In this document: piece after piece, positions 43,439 to 52,832 of the stretch
How the letters are laid out: every line of letters starts with the position of its first letter
How positions within the stretch are numbered: position 1 is the first letter of the stretch
Assembly (NCBI GenBank): GCA_964371365.1
Contig: CAYJMO010000002.1
Coordinates: forward strand, 1-64,000
Direction of reading: 5' to 3'
Length of the DNA stretch: 64,000 bases
Source: CAYJBH01 sp964371365
GTDB lineage: Bacteria > Bacillota > Clostridia > Oscillospirales > Ruminococcaceae
Program-made: the position numbers and the translations under genes
Notes under the pieces: generated by a model
What the model was told of the DNA's origin: nothing
Database searches by the model: none
What the model saw: only the letters and a program-made list of their open reading frames with translations

Positions 43439-44818
43439 TTATTCGTGCGTTATGTCAATATTTCTGCCTACCAAAGCTTTCTTTTTCCATCCGCCTTTTT
43501 TGTAAAAAGCAAAGGTGATAACCGCGCCGAGCACCCAACTCGATACAAGGGATATAAAAAGACTGCTGCTGGAGTCGGTGAGGTAGACCAGCAGATACGC
43601 CGACGGCACGCGTATAACGACCGAGGTGAACAACATTATCCACATGGGGGTCATGGTGTCGCCCGCACCTCTTATAATGCCGGAGAGGCATTGGCTTATC
43701 GCCACCGCGATATAGCCGGGTGCAAGTATCCTCATCATCGACATGCTGAGCTTTACGAGCTCCTCTGTCTCGGTAAATATCCGCATAAGATGTTCTCCGA
43801 ACAGGAGCAACAACACGGTTATGCCCACCGACACCCCGGTGGCAAATATCGTGCCGTCTTTAGAGCCTTTGATCGCCCTGTCCATCTGCTTTGCGCCGAT
43901 ATTCTGTGCGGAAAATGTCGACATAGCATTACCGAACGACATGTTGGGCATCATTGCAAAACCGTCGATGCGCATGACAATGATGTTTGCCGCGATGAAC
44001 ATCTCACCGAAACTGTTGGTGAGTGACTGCACCACTATCATGGACAGCGACATGATCATCTGGGTCAGCCCTGCCGGCAGGCCGAGACGAAACACCGTTG
44101 TAAAGTGCAACATCCTCATCTTGGGGTGGCGGAAGTCGACGGTGAAAAGCTCTCTCATGGAGAACAGCCGCCGGACAATAAACACGGCGGAAACAAACTG
44201 TGCAATGACCGTCGCGAGTGCCACACCCGCGGCACCCATGTCGAAGTATGCCACAAAAACCAGATCAAGCACAATGTTGATGATGGTTGCTACAAAAAGG
44301 TATTTTAAAGGCGAGACGGAATCGCCGAGGCCACGCAGAACACCGGACATTATGTTGAAAAACACAAGCCCGATATTGCCCATCAACATGATCAATAGGT
44401 ACTGATAACTCTGGTCAATGATGGTGGACGGCGTGCCGAGCAGCTCCAGCATAGGGCGCACGATGAAGGGTGTAACGATGGTCATTATTACGGAAAAAAT
44501 TGCACACAGAGTAATGCAACACTCGACCGACGCCGAGATATTGTCGCGACTTTTCGCACCGAAATATTGCCCGACCATTATGTCAGAACCGATTGAAATA
44601 CCGATAAAAAATACTATGAGTAGATTGAAAATCGGCCCTGCACTCCCGACCGCCGCGAGCGCGTTGTCACCGCTGAACCGACCAACTATGATGCTGTCTA
44701 CAGTGTTGTACATCTGTTGTGCTATGTTGCCTATCAACATAGGTATCATGAAACGGATTATTTTTTTGAGAGGATTTCCTGTGGTAAGATTAACCGGTTT
44801 TAGTAGATTTTTTAACAT
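43439..44818 (-). CDS. MATE family efflux transporter
   Basis: 459 residues, 12 membrane helices. FMIPMLIGNIAQQMYNTVDSIIVGRFSGDNALAAVG is the NorM/DinF-like start. Not closely similar by eye to the second MATE protein at 18177, so they are not recent duplicates. It begins 17 nt after queT and is probably part of the same run. Substrate unknown. Confidence 0.87.
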   Translation of the reverse strand: MLKNLLKPVNLTTGNPLKKIIRFMIPMLIGNIAQQMYNTVDSIIVGRFSGDNALAAVGSAGPIFNLLIVFFIGISIGSDIMVGQYFGAKSRDNISASVECCITLCAIFSVIMTIVTPFIVRPMLELLGTPSTIIDQSYQYLLIMLMGNIGLVFFNIMSGVLRGLGDSVSPLKYLFVATIINIVLDLVFVAYFDMGAAGVALATVIAQFVSAVFIVRRLFSMRELFTVDFRHPKMRMLHFTTVFRLGLPAGLTQMIMSLSMIVVQSLTNSFGEMFIAANIIVMRIDGFAMMPNMSFGNAMSTFSAQNIGAKQMDRAIKGSKDGTIFATGVSVGITVLLLLFGEHLMRIFTETEELVKLSMSMMRILAPGYIAVAISQCLSGIIRGAGDTMTPMWIMLFTSVVIRVPSAYLLVYLTDSSSSLFISLVSSWVLGAVITFAFYKKGGWKKKALVGRNIDITHE

Positions 44819-44835
44819 TCATTTCCTTTTGTTTT

Positions 44836-45327
44836 CTAAGTTTGCTTCATAAGTCGCAGACGCTGTACTATCTTATATAGAGGCAGTCCGATTGCCAAAC
44901 AGGCGATAAACTCACCGGCGGCGACCTGCAACCCTATTATTCCGGCGAGCGAGGGGTCGATTCGATTAATCTGCGCATAGCAGAGCACCACACCGAGAAC
45001 TACGCCGTTGGCGATGACCGGACAAAACGCTGAGAGGAGTGGCAGACCACATAGTTTTATGTTCCTGAACAGATAAACTCCGACACATGCGATGACCGTC
45101 GCTCCGGTGCCGAAAACGATGTCGATGATGCCGTAAGGGCTGAAAAGGTTAGTTATAAAACAACCGATTATTACCCCGAGCGCTCCCGGTAGGGAGAATG
45201 CGCCGAGTAGGGTGAGTGCCTCGGCAAAGCGCACCTGAATAGGGCCGTAGGATAGTGAGGAGAATATAAAGGACACCGCAACATAAAGTGCCGCTATCAC
45301 CGCTGTTCTGGTTAAATTTTTTGTCAT
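44836..45327 (-). CDS. queT: QueT family ECF substrate component
   Basis: 163 residues, five to six hydrophobic segments, with LSYGPIQVRFAEALTLLGAF typical of QueT, which takes up a queuosine precursor for tRNA modification through ECF transport. AAGGAAT precedes the ATG. The 89-nt leader after trmL is A-rich, but I could not read a convincing preQ1 riboswitch in it. The nearby TrmL also modifies the tRNA wobble base. Confidence 0.85.
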   Translation of the reverse strand: MTKNLTRTAVIAALYVAVSFIFSSLSYGPIQVRFAEALTLLGAFSLPGALGVIIGCFITNLFSPYGIIDIVFGTGATVIACVGVYLFRNIKLCGLPLLSAFCPVIANGVVLGVVLCYAQINRIDPSLAGIIGLQVAAGEFIACLAIGLPLYKIVQRLRLMKQT

Positions 45328-45416
45328 GTTAATTGTTATTCCTTATTTGTATTTATTCTTTTTGCTTTTTTATGGCGCAACTTAAACGTTTTGCCTTTGA
45401 AAGCAACATATTCTAC

Positions 45417-45893
45417 CTAAAAACCCTTGTCCGGTATCGTCCCGACAAACCCTTGTTGTCGCAGCTGTTCAAATACCGCCACCGCCACCGTGTTAGAGAG
45501 GTTGAGACTGCGTGCGCCGTCTATCATTGGCAGTCGCGCGGTGCGTTCGGCATTGCGCAGGAGGAGTTCCTCCGGCAGACCTTTATCCTCCCGACCGAAG
45601 ACAAGAAAGGTGTTGTCGTTATACTCAAACTCGGTGTAGAGCCTTTTTGATTTGGTGGTGAAAAACAAAAATTCGGCATTCTTATTTTGTTCACATAGTG
45701 CAAAAAGATTATCATAGTATGTAACGTCTAAAAGATGCCAGTAGTCAAGTCCTGCACGTTTTAACTTTTTATCCTCGATCTCAAAGCCAAGCGGCTTTAC
45801 AAGGTGCAATCGCGCACCGGTAACGGCACAGGTCCTCGCAATGTTGCCGGTGTTTTGAGGTATCTGAGGTTCTACAAGTACAATGTTTACCAT
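45417..45893 (-). CDS. trmL: tRNA (cytidine/uridine-2'-O-)-methyltransferase TrmL
   Basis: 158 residues, minimal SPOUT methyltransferase. IPQNTGNIARTC near the N terminus and the knot segments VFGREDKGLPEELL and SLNLSNTVAVAVFEQLRQQ identify TrmL, which methylates the ribose at wobble position 34 of certain leucine tRNAs. Length is normal. It follows the kinase gene by 8 nt. Confidence 0.93.
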   Translation of the reverse strand: MVNIVLVEPQIPQNTGNIARTCAVTGARLHLVKPLGFEIEDKKLKRAGLDYWHLLDVTYYDNLFALCEQNKNAEFLFFTTKSKRLYTEFEYNDNTFLVFGREDKGLPEELLLRNAERTARLPMIDGARSLNLSNTVAVAVFEQLRQQGFVGTIPDKGF

Positions 45894-45901
45894 TTTGTTC
45901 C

Positions 45902-46762
45902 TTATGTCTTGGTTGTCAGGCGATACAGCTCGCTCTCAAAATGCAGTCCCGCGCGCCTCTCATAATCTTTATCTACCGAATTCTCGATGACCGCTCTTGT
46001 AAAGTCCGCCGCCGCTCTCATAGCGTCGTATGTGGTATGACCGCAAAGCAGTTTTCCGACCAGTACACTTCCAAATATGTCACCACTGCCGTGACAACTT
46101 TCCCTCGTCTTAACCGCCTCGGTGAAATAATCTCGACGTTCGCCACCGCTAAAAAGAACCGAGCCGATGCTATCATCGTCAAGGATAATGCCCTTTAAAA
46201 TAACGGTGTCGCAGAGTTCACCGAGCCTTTTTAATAGCTCGTCTATAAACTGCGGTCGGTGTGGTTGCTCGTACTCCATGCCGACCAGCGCACACCCCTC
46301 CGTGATGTTGGGCAGTAGTAGCCCCGCGTATTTTGCAAGGTTTTTCATTCCCTCAATCATGTCAGGTGAGACGCTTTTATAAAGACAACCACCGTCGCCG
46401 AGCACCGGGTCGACAACTATTGCAGTGTCATTATTTTTGAGCATTTCAAACAGCTCCGGCAGAATTTCGGTCTGGCGCACCGAACCAAGGTATCCGGTGT
46501 AGATACAGTCAAAGCTTATGCCCTCGCTCTTCCAGTGGCGCGCCGTCGGCAGAATGTCGTCCGTTAGATCATGGCGGTGTGGAGGCGAAAAACCTCCGGT
46601 ATGGGTGGAGAGTATCGAGGTAGGCAACACGGCGCAGTTTGCTCCACATGCGCTGATTATCGGCAGTGCCACCGTGAGGGAACATCGCCCAAAACATGAG
46701 ATGTCATGGACGGCAAGTGCGTGACCCTGCTTGCAAGCTTGTCGTTTGATTAACCGCTTCAA
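45902..46762 (-). CDS. pyridoxal/pyridoxamine kinase
   Basis: 286 residues from a TTG that overlaps the murC stop as TTGA. HDISCFGRCSLTVALPIISA and STHTGGF form the substrate pocket of PdxK/PdxY kinases, and SCHGSGDIFGS holds the catalytic Asp. It phosphorylates B6 vitamers to make PLP, which gcvPB, glyA and others in this window need. The frame is open further upstream inside murC, but the TTG gives the expected start. AAAAGG lies about 11 nt upstream. Confidence 0.85.
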   Translation of the reverse strand: MKRLIKRQACKQGHALAVHDISCFGRCSLTVALPIISACGANCAVLPTSILSTHTGGFSPPHRHDLTDDILPTARHWKSEGISFDCIYTGYLGSVRQTEILPELFEMLKNNDTAIVVDPVLGDGGCLYKSVSPDMIEGMKNLAKYAGLLLPNITEGCALVGMEYEQPHRPQFIDELLKRLGELCDTVILKGIILDDDSIGSVLFSGGERRDYFTEAVKTRESCHGSGDIFGSVLVGKLLCGHTTYDAMRAAADFTRAVIENSVDKDYERRAGLHFESELYRLTTKT

Positions 46763-48129
46763 TCCTGTTCCAACCTTTTGATAAGCATGTTCGCCGCCTT
46801 GTACACATCGCCGCAACCCATCGTTATGACTAAATCTCCCTCCCGGACAATGCCGGCGAGGTGCTGTGTCGCCTCTTCAAAGGTGGTGACCCATTCGCAA
46901 CCTATTTTTTGTGCGAGCATGGCGGAGGTTATGTCCCCCGGGTCGACCTCTCGACCGCCCATAATTTCGGTCAAAAGGGTGATGTCGGCAAGCTTTAGCG
47001 CCTCGGCAAATTCATTTAGCAAAAGTTTTGTTCGGGAGTAGGTGAATGGTTGGTGTAGAGCGATTACCCTCTTGAAATTCAGCTGTTTTGCCGCTTTTAA
47101 GGTCACCTCGACCTCGGCAGGGTGGTGCGCGTAGTCATCGGCAACGGTGACGCCTCGAACGCTCCCGAGAATCTCAAAACGCCGCCCTGCACCACGAAAA
47201 GCCTTTATCCCCTGTGCGATTTTCTCGAACGGCATCTCCTCACATATTCCAACTGCGACGGCGACCAATGCGTTATAGATATTATGTCGTCCCGGCACAC
47301 CGAGCTCGGCACGTCCGATAGGCTTGCCGTAGTGTTGAACCTCAAAGCTGTAGTAACCGCTTGGCTCCAACCTCAAATCCACTGCGCGGACATGAGCGCC
47401 TTCCCCGAGACCGAATGTCATAATCTCACAATCGAGATGGGCTATCACGTCGAGGGTGTTGTCATCGTCCCCGTTTGCTATTAATAGCCGCTCGGCACTT
47501 CTTGCAAACTGACGAAAAGACGCCTTTAAATTCTCCATACTGCCAAAAAAGTCGAGATGGTCTCGGTCGATGTTGAGCAGGACGGCGGTGGTTGGGCGCA
47601 GTTGCAAAAATGTGTTGGAAAACTCACACGCCTCAACTATTATAGCATCCGCCTTTCCGTGCTTGCCGTAGCCCTTTATATATGGCAGTTTTCCACCAAT
47701 AACAGCGGCATAGTCGATCCCTCCCATCAGTAACATCTGGGTGGTCATGGCGGTGGCGGTGGTCTTCCCATGGGTTCCGGCGATGCAGACCCGTGTGCGA
47801 TAGTGGTCGGCGAGTGCCCCGAGTAGGATACTGCGCTCGACACATTTCACTCCCCTTTTTTTTGCCGACTCGAGCTCGACATTGCCGGGGAGGAGTGCGG
47901 CGGTGTAGACGACGAGCTCAGCTCCCTCGACCGCGTCGGCGCTGTGTGGTATGTGCACATCAACGCCCAGACCGCGTAGAATATCGATGGTACTCCCCTC
48001 GTTAATGTCACTGCCGGTGACGGTGTAGCCGAAGCCGAGCAGTATCTCGGCGAGCGGCAACATGCCGGAACCGCCTATGCCGATGAAATGCACCCTTTTT
48101 ATTCCGTTTAGCAGGGTTTTATTATCCAT
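46759..48129 (-). CDS. murC: UDP-N-acetylmuramate--L-alanine ligase
   Basis: 456 residues. HFIGIGGSGMLPLAEILL is the N-terminal UDP-binding loop, AGTHGKTTATAMTTQML the ATP loop and DDYAHHPAEV the C-terminal motif. MurC adds L-alanine to UDP-MurNAc in the cytoplasm, the first peptide step of peptidoglycan synthesis. It is coupled by TTGA overlap to the B6 kinase, perhaps because alanine racemase and transaminases of the pathway need PLP (inference). Confidence 0.95.
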   Translation of the reverse strand: MDNKTLLNGIKRVHFIGIGGSGMLPLAEILLGFGYTVTGSDINEGSTIDILRGLGVDVHIPHSADAVEGAELVVYTAALLPGNVELESAKKRGVKCVERSILLGALADHYRTRVCIAGTHGKTTATAMTTQMLLMGGIDYAAVIGGKLPYIKGYGKHGKADAIIVEACEFSNTFLQLRPTTAVLLNIDRDHLDFFGSMENLKASFRQFARSAERLLIANGDDDNTLDVIAHLDCEIMTFGLGEGAHVRAVDLRLEPSGYYSFEVQHYGKPIGRAELGVPGRHNIYNALVAVAVGICEEMPFEKIAQGIKAFRGAGRRFEILGSVRGVTVADDYAHHPAEVEVTLKAAKQLNFKRVIALHQPFTYSRTKLLLNEFAEALKLADITLLTEIMGGREVDPGDITSAMLAQKIGCEWVTTFEEATQHLAGIVREGDLVITMGCGDVYKAANMLIKRLEQD

Positions 48130-48197
48130 ATTGAAATAACCTTTCGCTGTTTTTGTCTATATATAAGTATACACTATATGGGCGAGAAAATAAACAG

Positions 48198-49535
48198 TTA
48201 TTTTGTTAGCCTTGCCTCGATATACTCTTTAGGATATTTTGCATGAAACTCACGTTTAATTTTGCGTTCACCGCTCACATATTTTGTTACACCGCCTGCA
48301 CCTGCCGAGATTACGTTGTGCAATTCGTCCATCATGTAGACGTTATAAAGACATTCATATCCCCGTTGTGCGTAGCCGACATTCTCAAGCCCGGAGGGGG
48401 TTTTCTTCTGTCGATAAATATAGTATGGGCTATATCCGTTTTGCTCCAGCAGTTTGTCGCGAACACTCGCCATCTCGACGGCATCGGTCTGCGGGGCAAG
48501 CTGTTCCTGCGAGAGGTGTGAGCCGGTTTTTTTGGTGAAGCTGTGGACCGTTATGCTGTTCGGTGCAAGATTAATCGTCTCACGCAGACTGTGTATAAAA
48601 CCCTCCGGTGTGTCGCCCGGCAGTCCGGCAATCAGGTCCATGTTGATGTTGTCGTGACCGAGCTCTCGTGCCTCGTTAAAACAACGATAGATGTCGGCGG
48701 CGGTGTGTAGCCTGCCTATGGATTGAAGTGTATCGTCGTTAAAGGTTTGAGGATTTATCGAGATCCTATCCACTGCGTACTCCTTTAGCACGCGAAGTTT
48801 TTCACGGTCAGTACAGTCCGGTCTGCCCGCCTCGAGTGTGAACTCCCGTGTCGGGCGAAGCAGTTCGTTTATATGGCTTAAAAGTCGTTTCAACTGCCCT
48901 GCGGACAGGACGCTCGGCGTGCCACCTCCAACATAGACGGTCAGCGGTGGACGAGTGATCGCCCGTGAAATCTCGGTGAGTTCCTCGAGCAGCAGGTCAA
49001 GGTAGAGTGATATCTCGGCGGTATCGTTGGACGACATGGAGATAAAGCTACAGTATCGACAGCGTGAGGGACAATACGGTATCGAGACATAAAGGCTGTA
49101 GTCATCACGCTCGCCGGATAACGACATGCCGTTTTGTGTATCAAAACAACGGCGCAAAAGGTCTATCTTTGGTTGTGACACCTCATAGTCGGTGGCGAGT
49201 TCCTTTGAAATTTCAAGGTGGTTTTTGCCGGCAAGTGCGCGTTGTCGATACAACCAAAGCGGTCGCACCCCGTTGAGCATTCCCCACGGTAATACCCGAC
49301 CTGTCTGCTCACTTAAAAATTCATACAGCGTTTTTTCCGGCTCTCCTTGGGTGAAGAGCACCTGTTTTTTTCCGTCTCTTACAAATAGGATGAAAACCCT
49401 GGTTTTTGTGTGGCGATAGTAGAGATAATCATTGCCCCTGCGCCGAGTGTGGCGCAGTTTTATGTCGGGGAAAAAAAGCCGAATTATATTCTCCGGCTTA
49501 TATTTCTCGTCATGATGTTTAAAGAATAGTTCCAT
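48198..49535 (-). CDS. hemZ: coproporphyrinogen III oxidase-like radical SAM protein HemZ
   Basis: 445 residues. A clostridial N-terminal domain (about 1-135) is followed by the radical SAM core with YVSIPYCPSRCRYCSF (CxxxCxxC), GGGTPSVLS and the HemN-like SINPQTFNDDTLQSIGR. The family carries out oxygen-independent coproporphyrinogen decarboxylation or heme-related chemistry; the actual role in strict anaerobes without full heme synthesis is uncertain. It lies 21 nt downstream of nth. Confidence 0.88.
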   Translation of the reverse strand: MELFFKHHDEKYKPENIIRLFFPDIKLRHTRRRGNDYLYYRHTKTRVFILFVRDGKKQVLFTQGEPEKTLYEFLSEQTGRVLPWGMLNGVRPLWLYRQRALAGKNHLEISKELATDYEVSQPKIDLLRRCFDTQNGMSLSGERDDYSLYVSIPYCPSRCRYCSFISMSSNDTAEISLYLDLLLEELTEISRAITRPPLTVYVGGGTPSVLSAGQLKRLLSHINELLRPTREFTLEAGRPDCTDREKLRVLKEYAVDRISINPQTFNDDTLQSIGRLHTAADIYRCFNEARELGHDNINMDLIAGLPGDTPEGFIHSLRETINLAPNSITVHSFTKKTGSHLSQEQLAPQTDAVEMASVRDKLLEQNGYSPYYIYRQKKTPSGLENVGYAQRGYECLYNVYMMDELHNVISAGAGGVTKYVSGERKIKREFHAKYPKEYIEARLTK

Positions 49536-49555
49536 ATACCTCGCTCTATAATATT

Positions 49556-50191
49556 TTAGGACGATGCGCCGGAAAAAAAGCGGCAGGATTGCGCAAGGGT
49601 GCAGATCTCACACCGCGGTTTTCGTGCATCACACACGGCACGCCCGTGCATTACGAGACGATGGCAGAAAGAGTTTCCCTCGTGTGGCGGTATTATCGCG
49701 CGCAGTTGCATCTCCACCTTGGTGGGGTCCTTGCTCGTCACCATGCCGAGGCGTCCGGTAATGCGGATACAGTGGGTGTCCGCCACTATCGCAGGTTGAC
49801 CGAAGACATCGCCGAGTATCAGGTTCGCCGATTTGCGCCCCACACCGGCGAGGGCGAGCAGTTCCTCCATGTTATCCGGCACCTTACCGTCATGTCGTTC
49901 ACAGAGCTGTTCGGCGCACAGGATAAGGTCGCGCGCCTTGGAGCGGAAAAAGCCGGTGGAACGGATAAGGTCGCTCACCTCCTCAATGTCGGCATTTCGC
50001 ATGTCATATGGGGTGGGAAAACGCTCAAAAAGTGCCGGTGTGACCATGTTGACCCGTTTGTCGGTGCACTGCGCCGCAAGTCGAACCGATACCAACAGAT
50101 GGTATGGGTCGGTGTGAGAGAGACTGCATTCCTCTTCGGGGTAGGTCTTTTTAAGCAGTTCTATTATGTTTAAGACAGTTTTTTTGTTCAT
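49556..50191 (-). CDS. nth: endonuclease III
   Basis: 211 residues from the ATG at 50191, the usual length. Catalytic K120 (helix-hairpin-helix GVGRKSAN) and D138 (VADTH) fall on the same numbers as in the classic enzyme. The four-Cys Fe-S loop is C-x6-C-x2-C-x5-C at the C terminus. It removes oxidised pyrimidines and nicks the abasic site. A GTG 36 nt upstream extends the frame but has no SD. Confidence 0.93.
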   Translation of the reverse strand: MNKKTVLNIIELLKKTYPEEECSLSHTDPYHLLVSVRLAAQCTDKRVNMVTPALFERFPTPYDMRNADIEEVSDLIRSTGFFRSKARDLILCAEQLCERHDGKVPDNMEELLALAGVGRKSANLILGDVFGQPAIVADTHCIRITGRLGMVTSKDPTKVEMQLRAIIPPHEGNSFCHRLVMHGRAVCDARKPRCEICTLAQSCRFFSGASS

Positions 50192-50215
50192 ATCTTTAAT
50201 AGTGCGCGACTCCCC

Positions 50216-50244
50216 TTGATTTTTCACAAATTATATCATATAAT
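50216..50244 (+). promoter_or_regulatory. glyA promoter
   Basis: TTGATT (50216-50221), 17-bp spacer, TATAAT (50239-50244), 51 nt before the glyA ATG, overlapping the 5' end region of the divergent nth gene. Confidence 0.7.
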
Positions 50245-50294
50245 AAATGTTAATACAATAAAGAAATAAAATTAATAATAAAGAGGAGATTAAA

Positions 50295-51545
50295 ATGTAT
50301 AGAGATTTTTTTAATGCCGGAGAATTTTTAATGTATAGCGATCCGGAACTCGGCGGTGCTATAAACGAGGAGCTCGGGCGACTTCGCGACGGTATCGAGC
50401 TTATCGCCTCTGAGAATGCCGTCTCTCCTGCGGTGCTCGCCGCCGCCGGCAGTGTACTTACCAATAAATATGCCGAGGGTTATCCCGGGAAACGTTACTA
50501 TGGTGGCTGCGTGCACGTCGACAAGGTGGAGGCACTTGCCATCGAGCGTGCGAAAAAACTTTTCGGTGCGGAGCATGTCAACGTTCAACCCCACTGTGGT
50601 GCGAACGCGAACACCGCTGTCTACTTTGCCTTTTTAAAGCCGGGTGACACGGTGCTCGGTCTGTCCCTCTCGCACGGCGGTCACCTGTCCCACGGTCTGC
50701 CGATAAATATCTCCGGCAAATACTACAACTTTGTGCCCTATGAGGTGAACGAGCAGGGTTATATCGACTATGATGCACTGCAAGCCCTCGCGGACGAGCA
50801 CAAACCGAAGATGATCGTCGCCGGCGCATCGGCGTACCCACGCACCATCGACTTTGCGCGTTTTCGTGCTATTGCGGACAGCTGTGGCGCTATCCTGTTT
50901 GTCGATATGGCGCATATTGCAGGTCTCGTAGCCGCCGGCGTGCATCCATCTCCCATGCCGTATGCCGACGTTGTCTCCACCACCACCCACAAAACGCTGC
51001 GCGGACCTCGCGGCGGAATGATTTTATGTAAAGAGCAGTTTGCAAAGGACATCGATCGTGCGGTATTCCCCGGCACACAGGGCGGTCCGTTAGAGCATAT
51101 CATCGCGGCAAAGGCGGTCTGTTTTAAAGAGGCGGCCGAACCGGAGTTTGTCGAGTATCAAAAACGCGTGGTCAGCAATTGCGCCGAGCTTGCAAAGGAA
51201 CTGATGGGGCGTGGTATTAACCTTGTTTCAAGCGGCACCGACAACCACCTGATACTGTTAAATTTAGTCGGCACCGGTTGCACCGGCAAGGAGCTGGAGA
51301 CGCGCCTCGACGAGGTGGGGATTACCGTCAACAAGAACACCGTGCCGAACGACCCGGCATCGCCGATGGTCACCTCCGGCGTTCGTATAGGCACCCCTGC
51401 CGTCACGACGCGTGGATTTGGCACACCGGAGATGCGCAAGCTCGCCGAGCTTATCTTCCTCGCAATCACCGACTTTGAGGCTCAAAAGGATTATATAGCA
51501 GGGCAGGTCGCGGCACTTTGCAAGGATTTCCCTCTCTATGAATAA
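50295..51545 (+). CDS. glyA: serine hydroxymethyltransferase
   Basis: 416 residues. STTTHKTLRGPRGG carries the PLP lysine K233, and ELIASENAVSPAV lies near the N terminus. It interconverts serine and glycine with tetrahydrofolate and so feeds one-carbon metabolism; with gcvPB in this window it completes the glycine node. RBS AGAGGAG 7 nt upstream. The 3' end overlaps rarA by 8 nt. Confidence 0.96.
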   Translation: MYRDFFNAGEFLMYSDPELGGAINEELGRLRDGIELIASENAVSPAVLAAAGSVLTNKYAEGYPGKRYYGGCVHVDKVEALAIERAKKLFGAEHVNVQPHCGANANTAVYFAFLKPGDTVLGLSLSHGGHLSHGLPINISGKYYNFVPYEVNEQGYIDYDALQALADEHKPKMIVAGASAYPRTIDFARFRAIADSCGAILFVDMAHIAGLVAAGVHPSPMPYADVVSTTTHKTLRGPRGGMILCKEQFAKDIDRAVFPGTQGGPLEHIIAAKAVCFKEAAEPEFVEYQKRVVSNCAELAKELMGRGINLVSSGTDNHLILLNLVGTGCTGKELETRLDEVGITVNKNTVPNDPASPMVTSGVRIGTPAVTTRGFGTPEMRKLAELIFLAITDFEAQKDYIAGQVAALCKDFPLYE

Positions 51546-52770
51546 CAGCGCACCTCTTGCCGAGCGACTTCGCCCACGCACCCTTGACGATGTTGTCGGT
51601 CAACGGCACATCCTCGATGAGGGGAGCGTTCTGCGACGCGCGCTCGCCGCAGGAGAACTGCCGAACATGATTTTTTACGGTCCGCCCGGCATTGGCAAGA
51701 CGACGGTCGCGAGCATCCTGTCGGACGGCGCAGGCAAGACGTTGCACAAGCTCAACGGCACCTCCGCCGGCACGGCAGACATAAAGTCGGTCATAGCCGA
51801 CATAGGTCTGCTCGGCAATTCAAACGGGGTGCTTTTATACCTCGACGAGATACAGTATCTCAACAAAAAACAACAGCAATCACTCCTTGAATCGGTGGAG
51901 AGTGGGGACATAACGCTTATCGCCTCCACCACCGAAAACCCCTATTTTTATGTCTACGGTGCACTGCTGTCACGATGCTTAGTCTTTGAATTTCTGCCAC
52001 TCGAGGTGGGGGACATCACCCACGGGCTTAACCGCGCGGTTATAAAATCGGGTGAGGATGTCACCTTTGAGGGGACGGCACTCGAGATGCTCGCCGCCGG
52101 CAGTGGCGGTGATATGAGAAAGGCGCTTTTATCCCTCTCGCTTCTGCTCTCGGTCGGTGAAAAGGTTATATCGGAGCAGATGGTCGCCCAGATTATCCGC
52201 AACTCCGCCGGAAGTTATGATAAAAACGGCGATAACCACTNNNNNNNNNNGTTGTCGGGACTGCAAAAGTCGATAAGGGGTAGCGACGAAAACGCGGCAC
52301 TGCACTACCTTGCACGCCTTATTGAGGCAGGGGATATAATCTCGCCGATACGACGGCTTTTAGTCATATGTGCCGAAGATATCGGGCTTGCCTATCCTAT
52401 GGCGGCACCGATAGTCAAATCGTTATGCGACAGCGCACTGCAACTCGGTCTGCCGGAGGCGAGGATACCACTTGCCGAGGCGGCGATACTGCTTGCCACT
52501 GCTCCGAAGTCAAATTCTGCCGAGGCGGCAATAGACGCGGCTATGTCGGACGTGCGTCGCGGCGGCTATGGCGACTTCCCTCGACATCTTGACAACCTGC
52601 AACAGGGCAAAACCGCCCCTGCATATATCTACCCCCACGACTATGAGAACAACTACGTAAAACAACAATATCTTCCGGACGGACTTGTGGGTAGAAAATA
52701 CTACAGTTTTGGGAATAATAAAACGGAACAGGCGGCGAAGGCCTATTGGGAGAAGATTAAGGGGGAGTGA
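51538..52770 (+). CDS. rarA: replication-associated recombination ATPase RarA (contains gap)
   Basis: About 410 residues, including four unknown. AAA+ domain with GPPGIGKTT, LYLDEIQYLNK and ASTTENPY (sensor 1), then the C-terminal tetramer region with KSIRGSDENAALHYLARLIEAGD and LATAPKSNSA. RarA/MgsA acts at stalled forks. The 10-N gap at 52241 falls between YDKNGDNH and LSGLQKSI. Homologues usually have HYD plus one residue before the hydrophobic-Ser pair, so 7 missing bases fit better than 10. The frame is kept either way. Overlaps glyA by 8 nt. Confidence 0.9.
   Translation: MNNSAPLAERLRPRTLDDVVGQRHILDEGSVLRRALAAGELPNMIFYGPPGIGKTTVASILSDGAGKTLHKLNGTSAGTADIKSVIADIGLLGNSNGVLLYLDEIQYLNKKQQQSLLESVESGDITLIASTTENPYFYVYGALLSRCLVFEFLPLEVGDITHGLNRAVIKSGEDVTFEGTALEMLAAGSGGDMRKALLSLSLLLSVGEKVISEQMVAQIIRNSAGSYDKNGDNHXXXXLSGLQKSIRGSDENAALHYLARLIEAGDIISPIRRLLVICAEDIGLAYPMAAPIVKSLCDSALQLGLPEARIPLAEAAILLATAPKSNSAEAAIDAAMSDVRRGGYGDFPRHLDNLQQGKTAPAYIYPHDYENNYVKQQYLPDGLVGRKYYSFGNNKTEQAAKAYWEKIKGE
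52241..52250. other. assembly gap inside rarA (10 N)
   Basis: Ten N in the conserved KNGDNH...LSGLQKS segment. The reading frame is the same on both sides if the real length is 1 mod 3, for example 7 or 10. Confidence 0.95.
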
Positions 52771-52832
52771 ATGTCCCTACAACACATGCCGATAAAATCG
52801 CTATACAATATAAACCCAAAAAAGGAAAAACC

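Noticed and set aside
45328..45416. Possible preQ1 riboswitch in the queT leader
   Set aside because: The leader is A-rich and ends with a fair SD, but I could not match the preQ1-I or preQ1-II core stem and loop.
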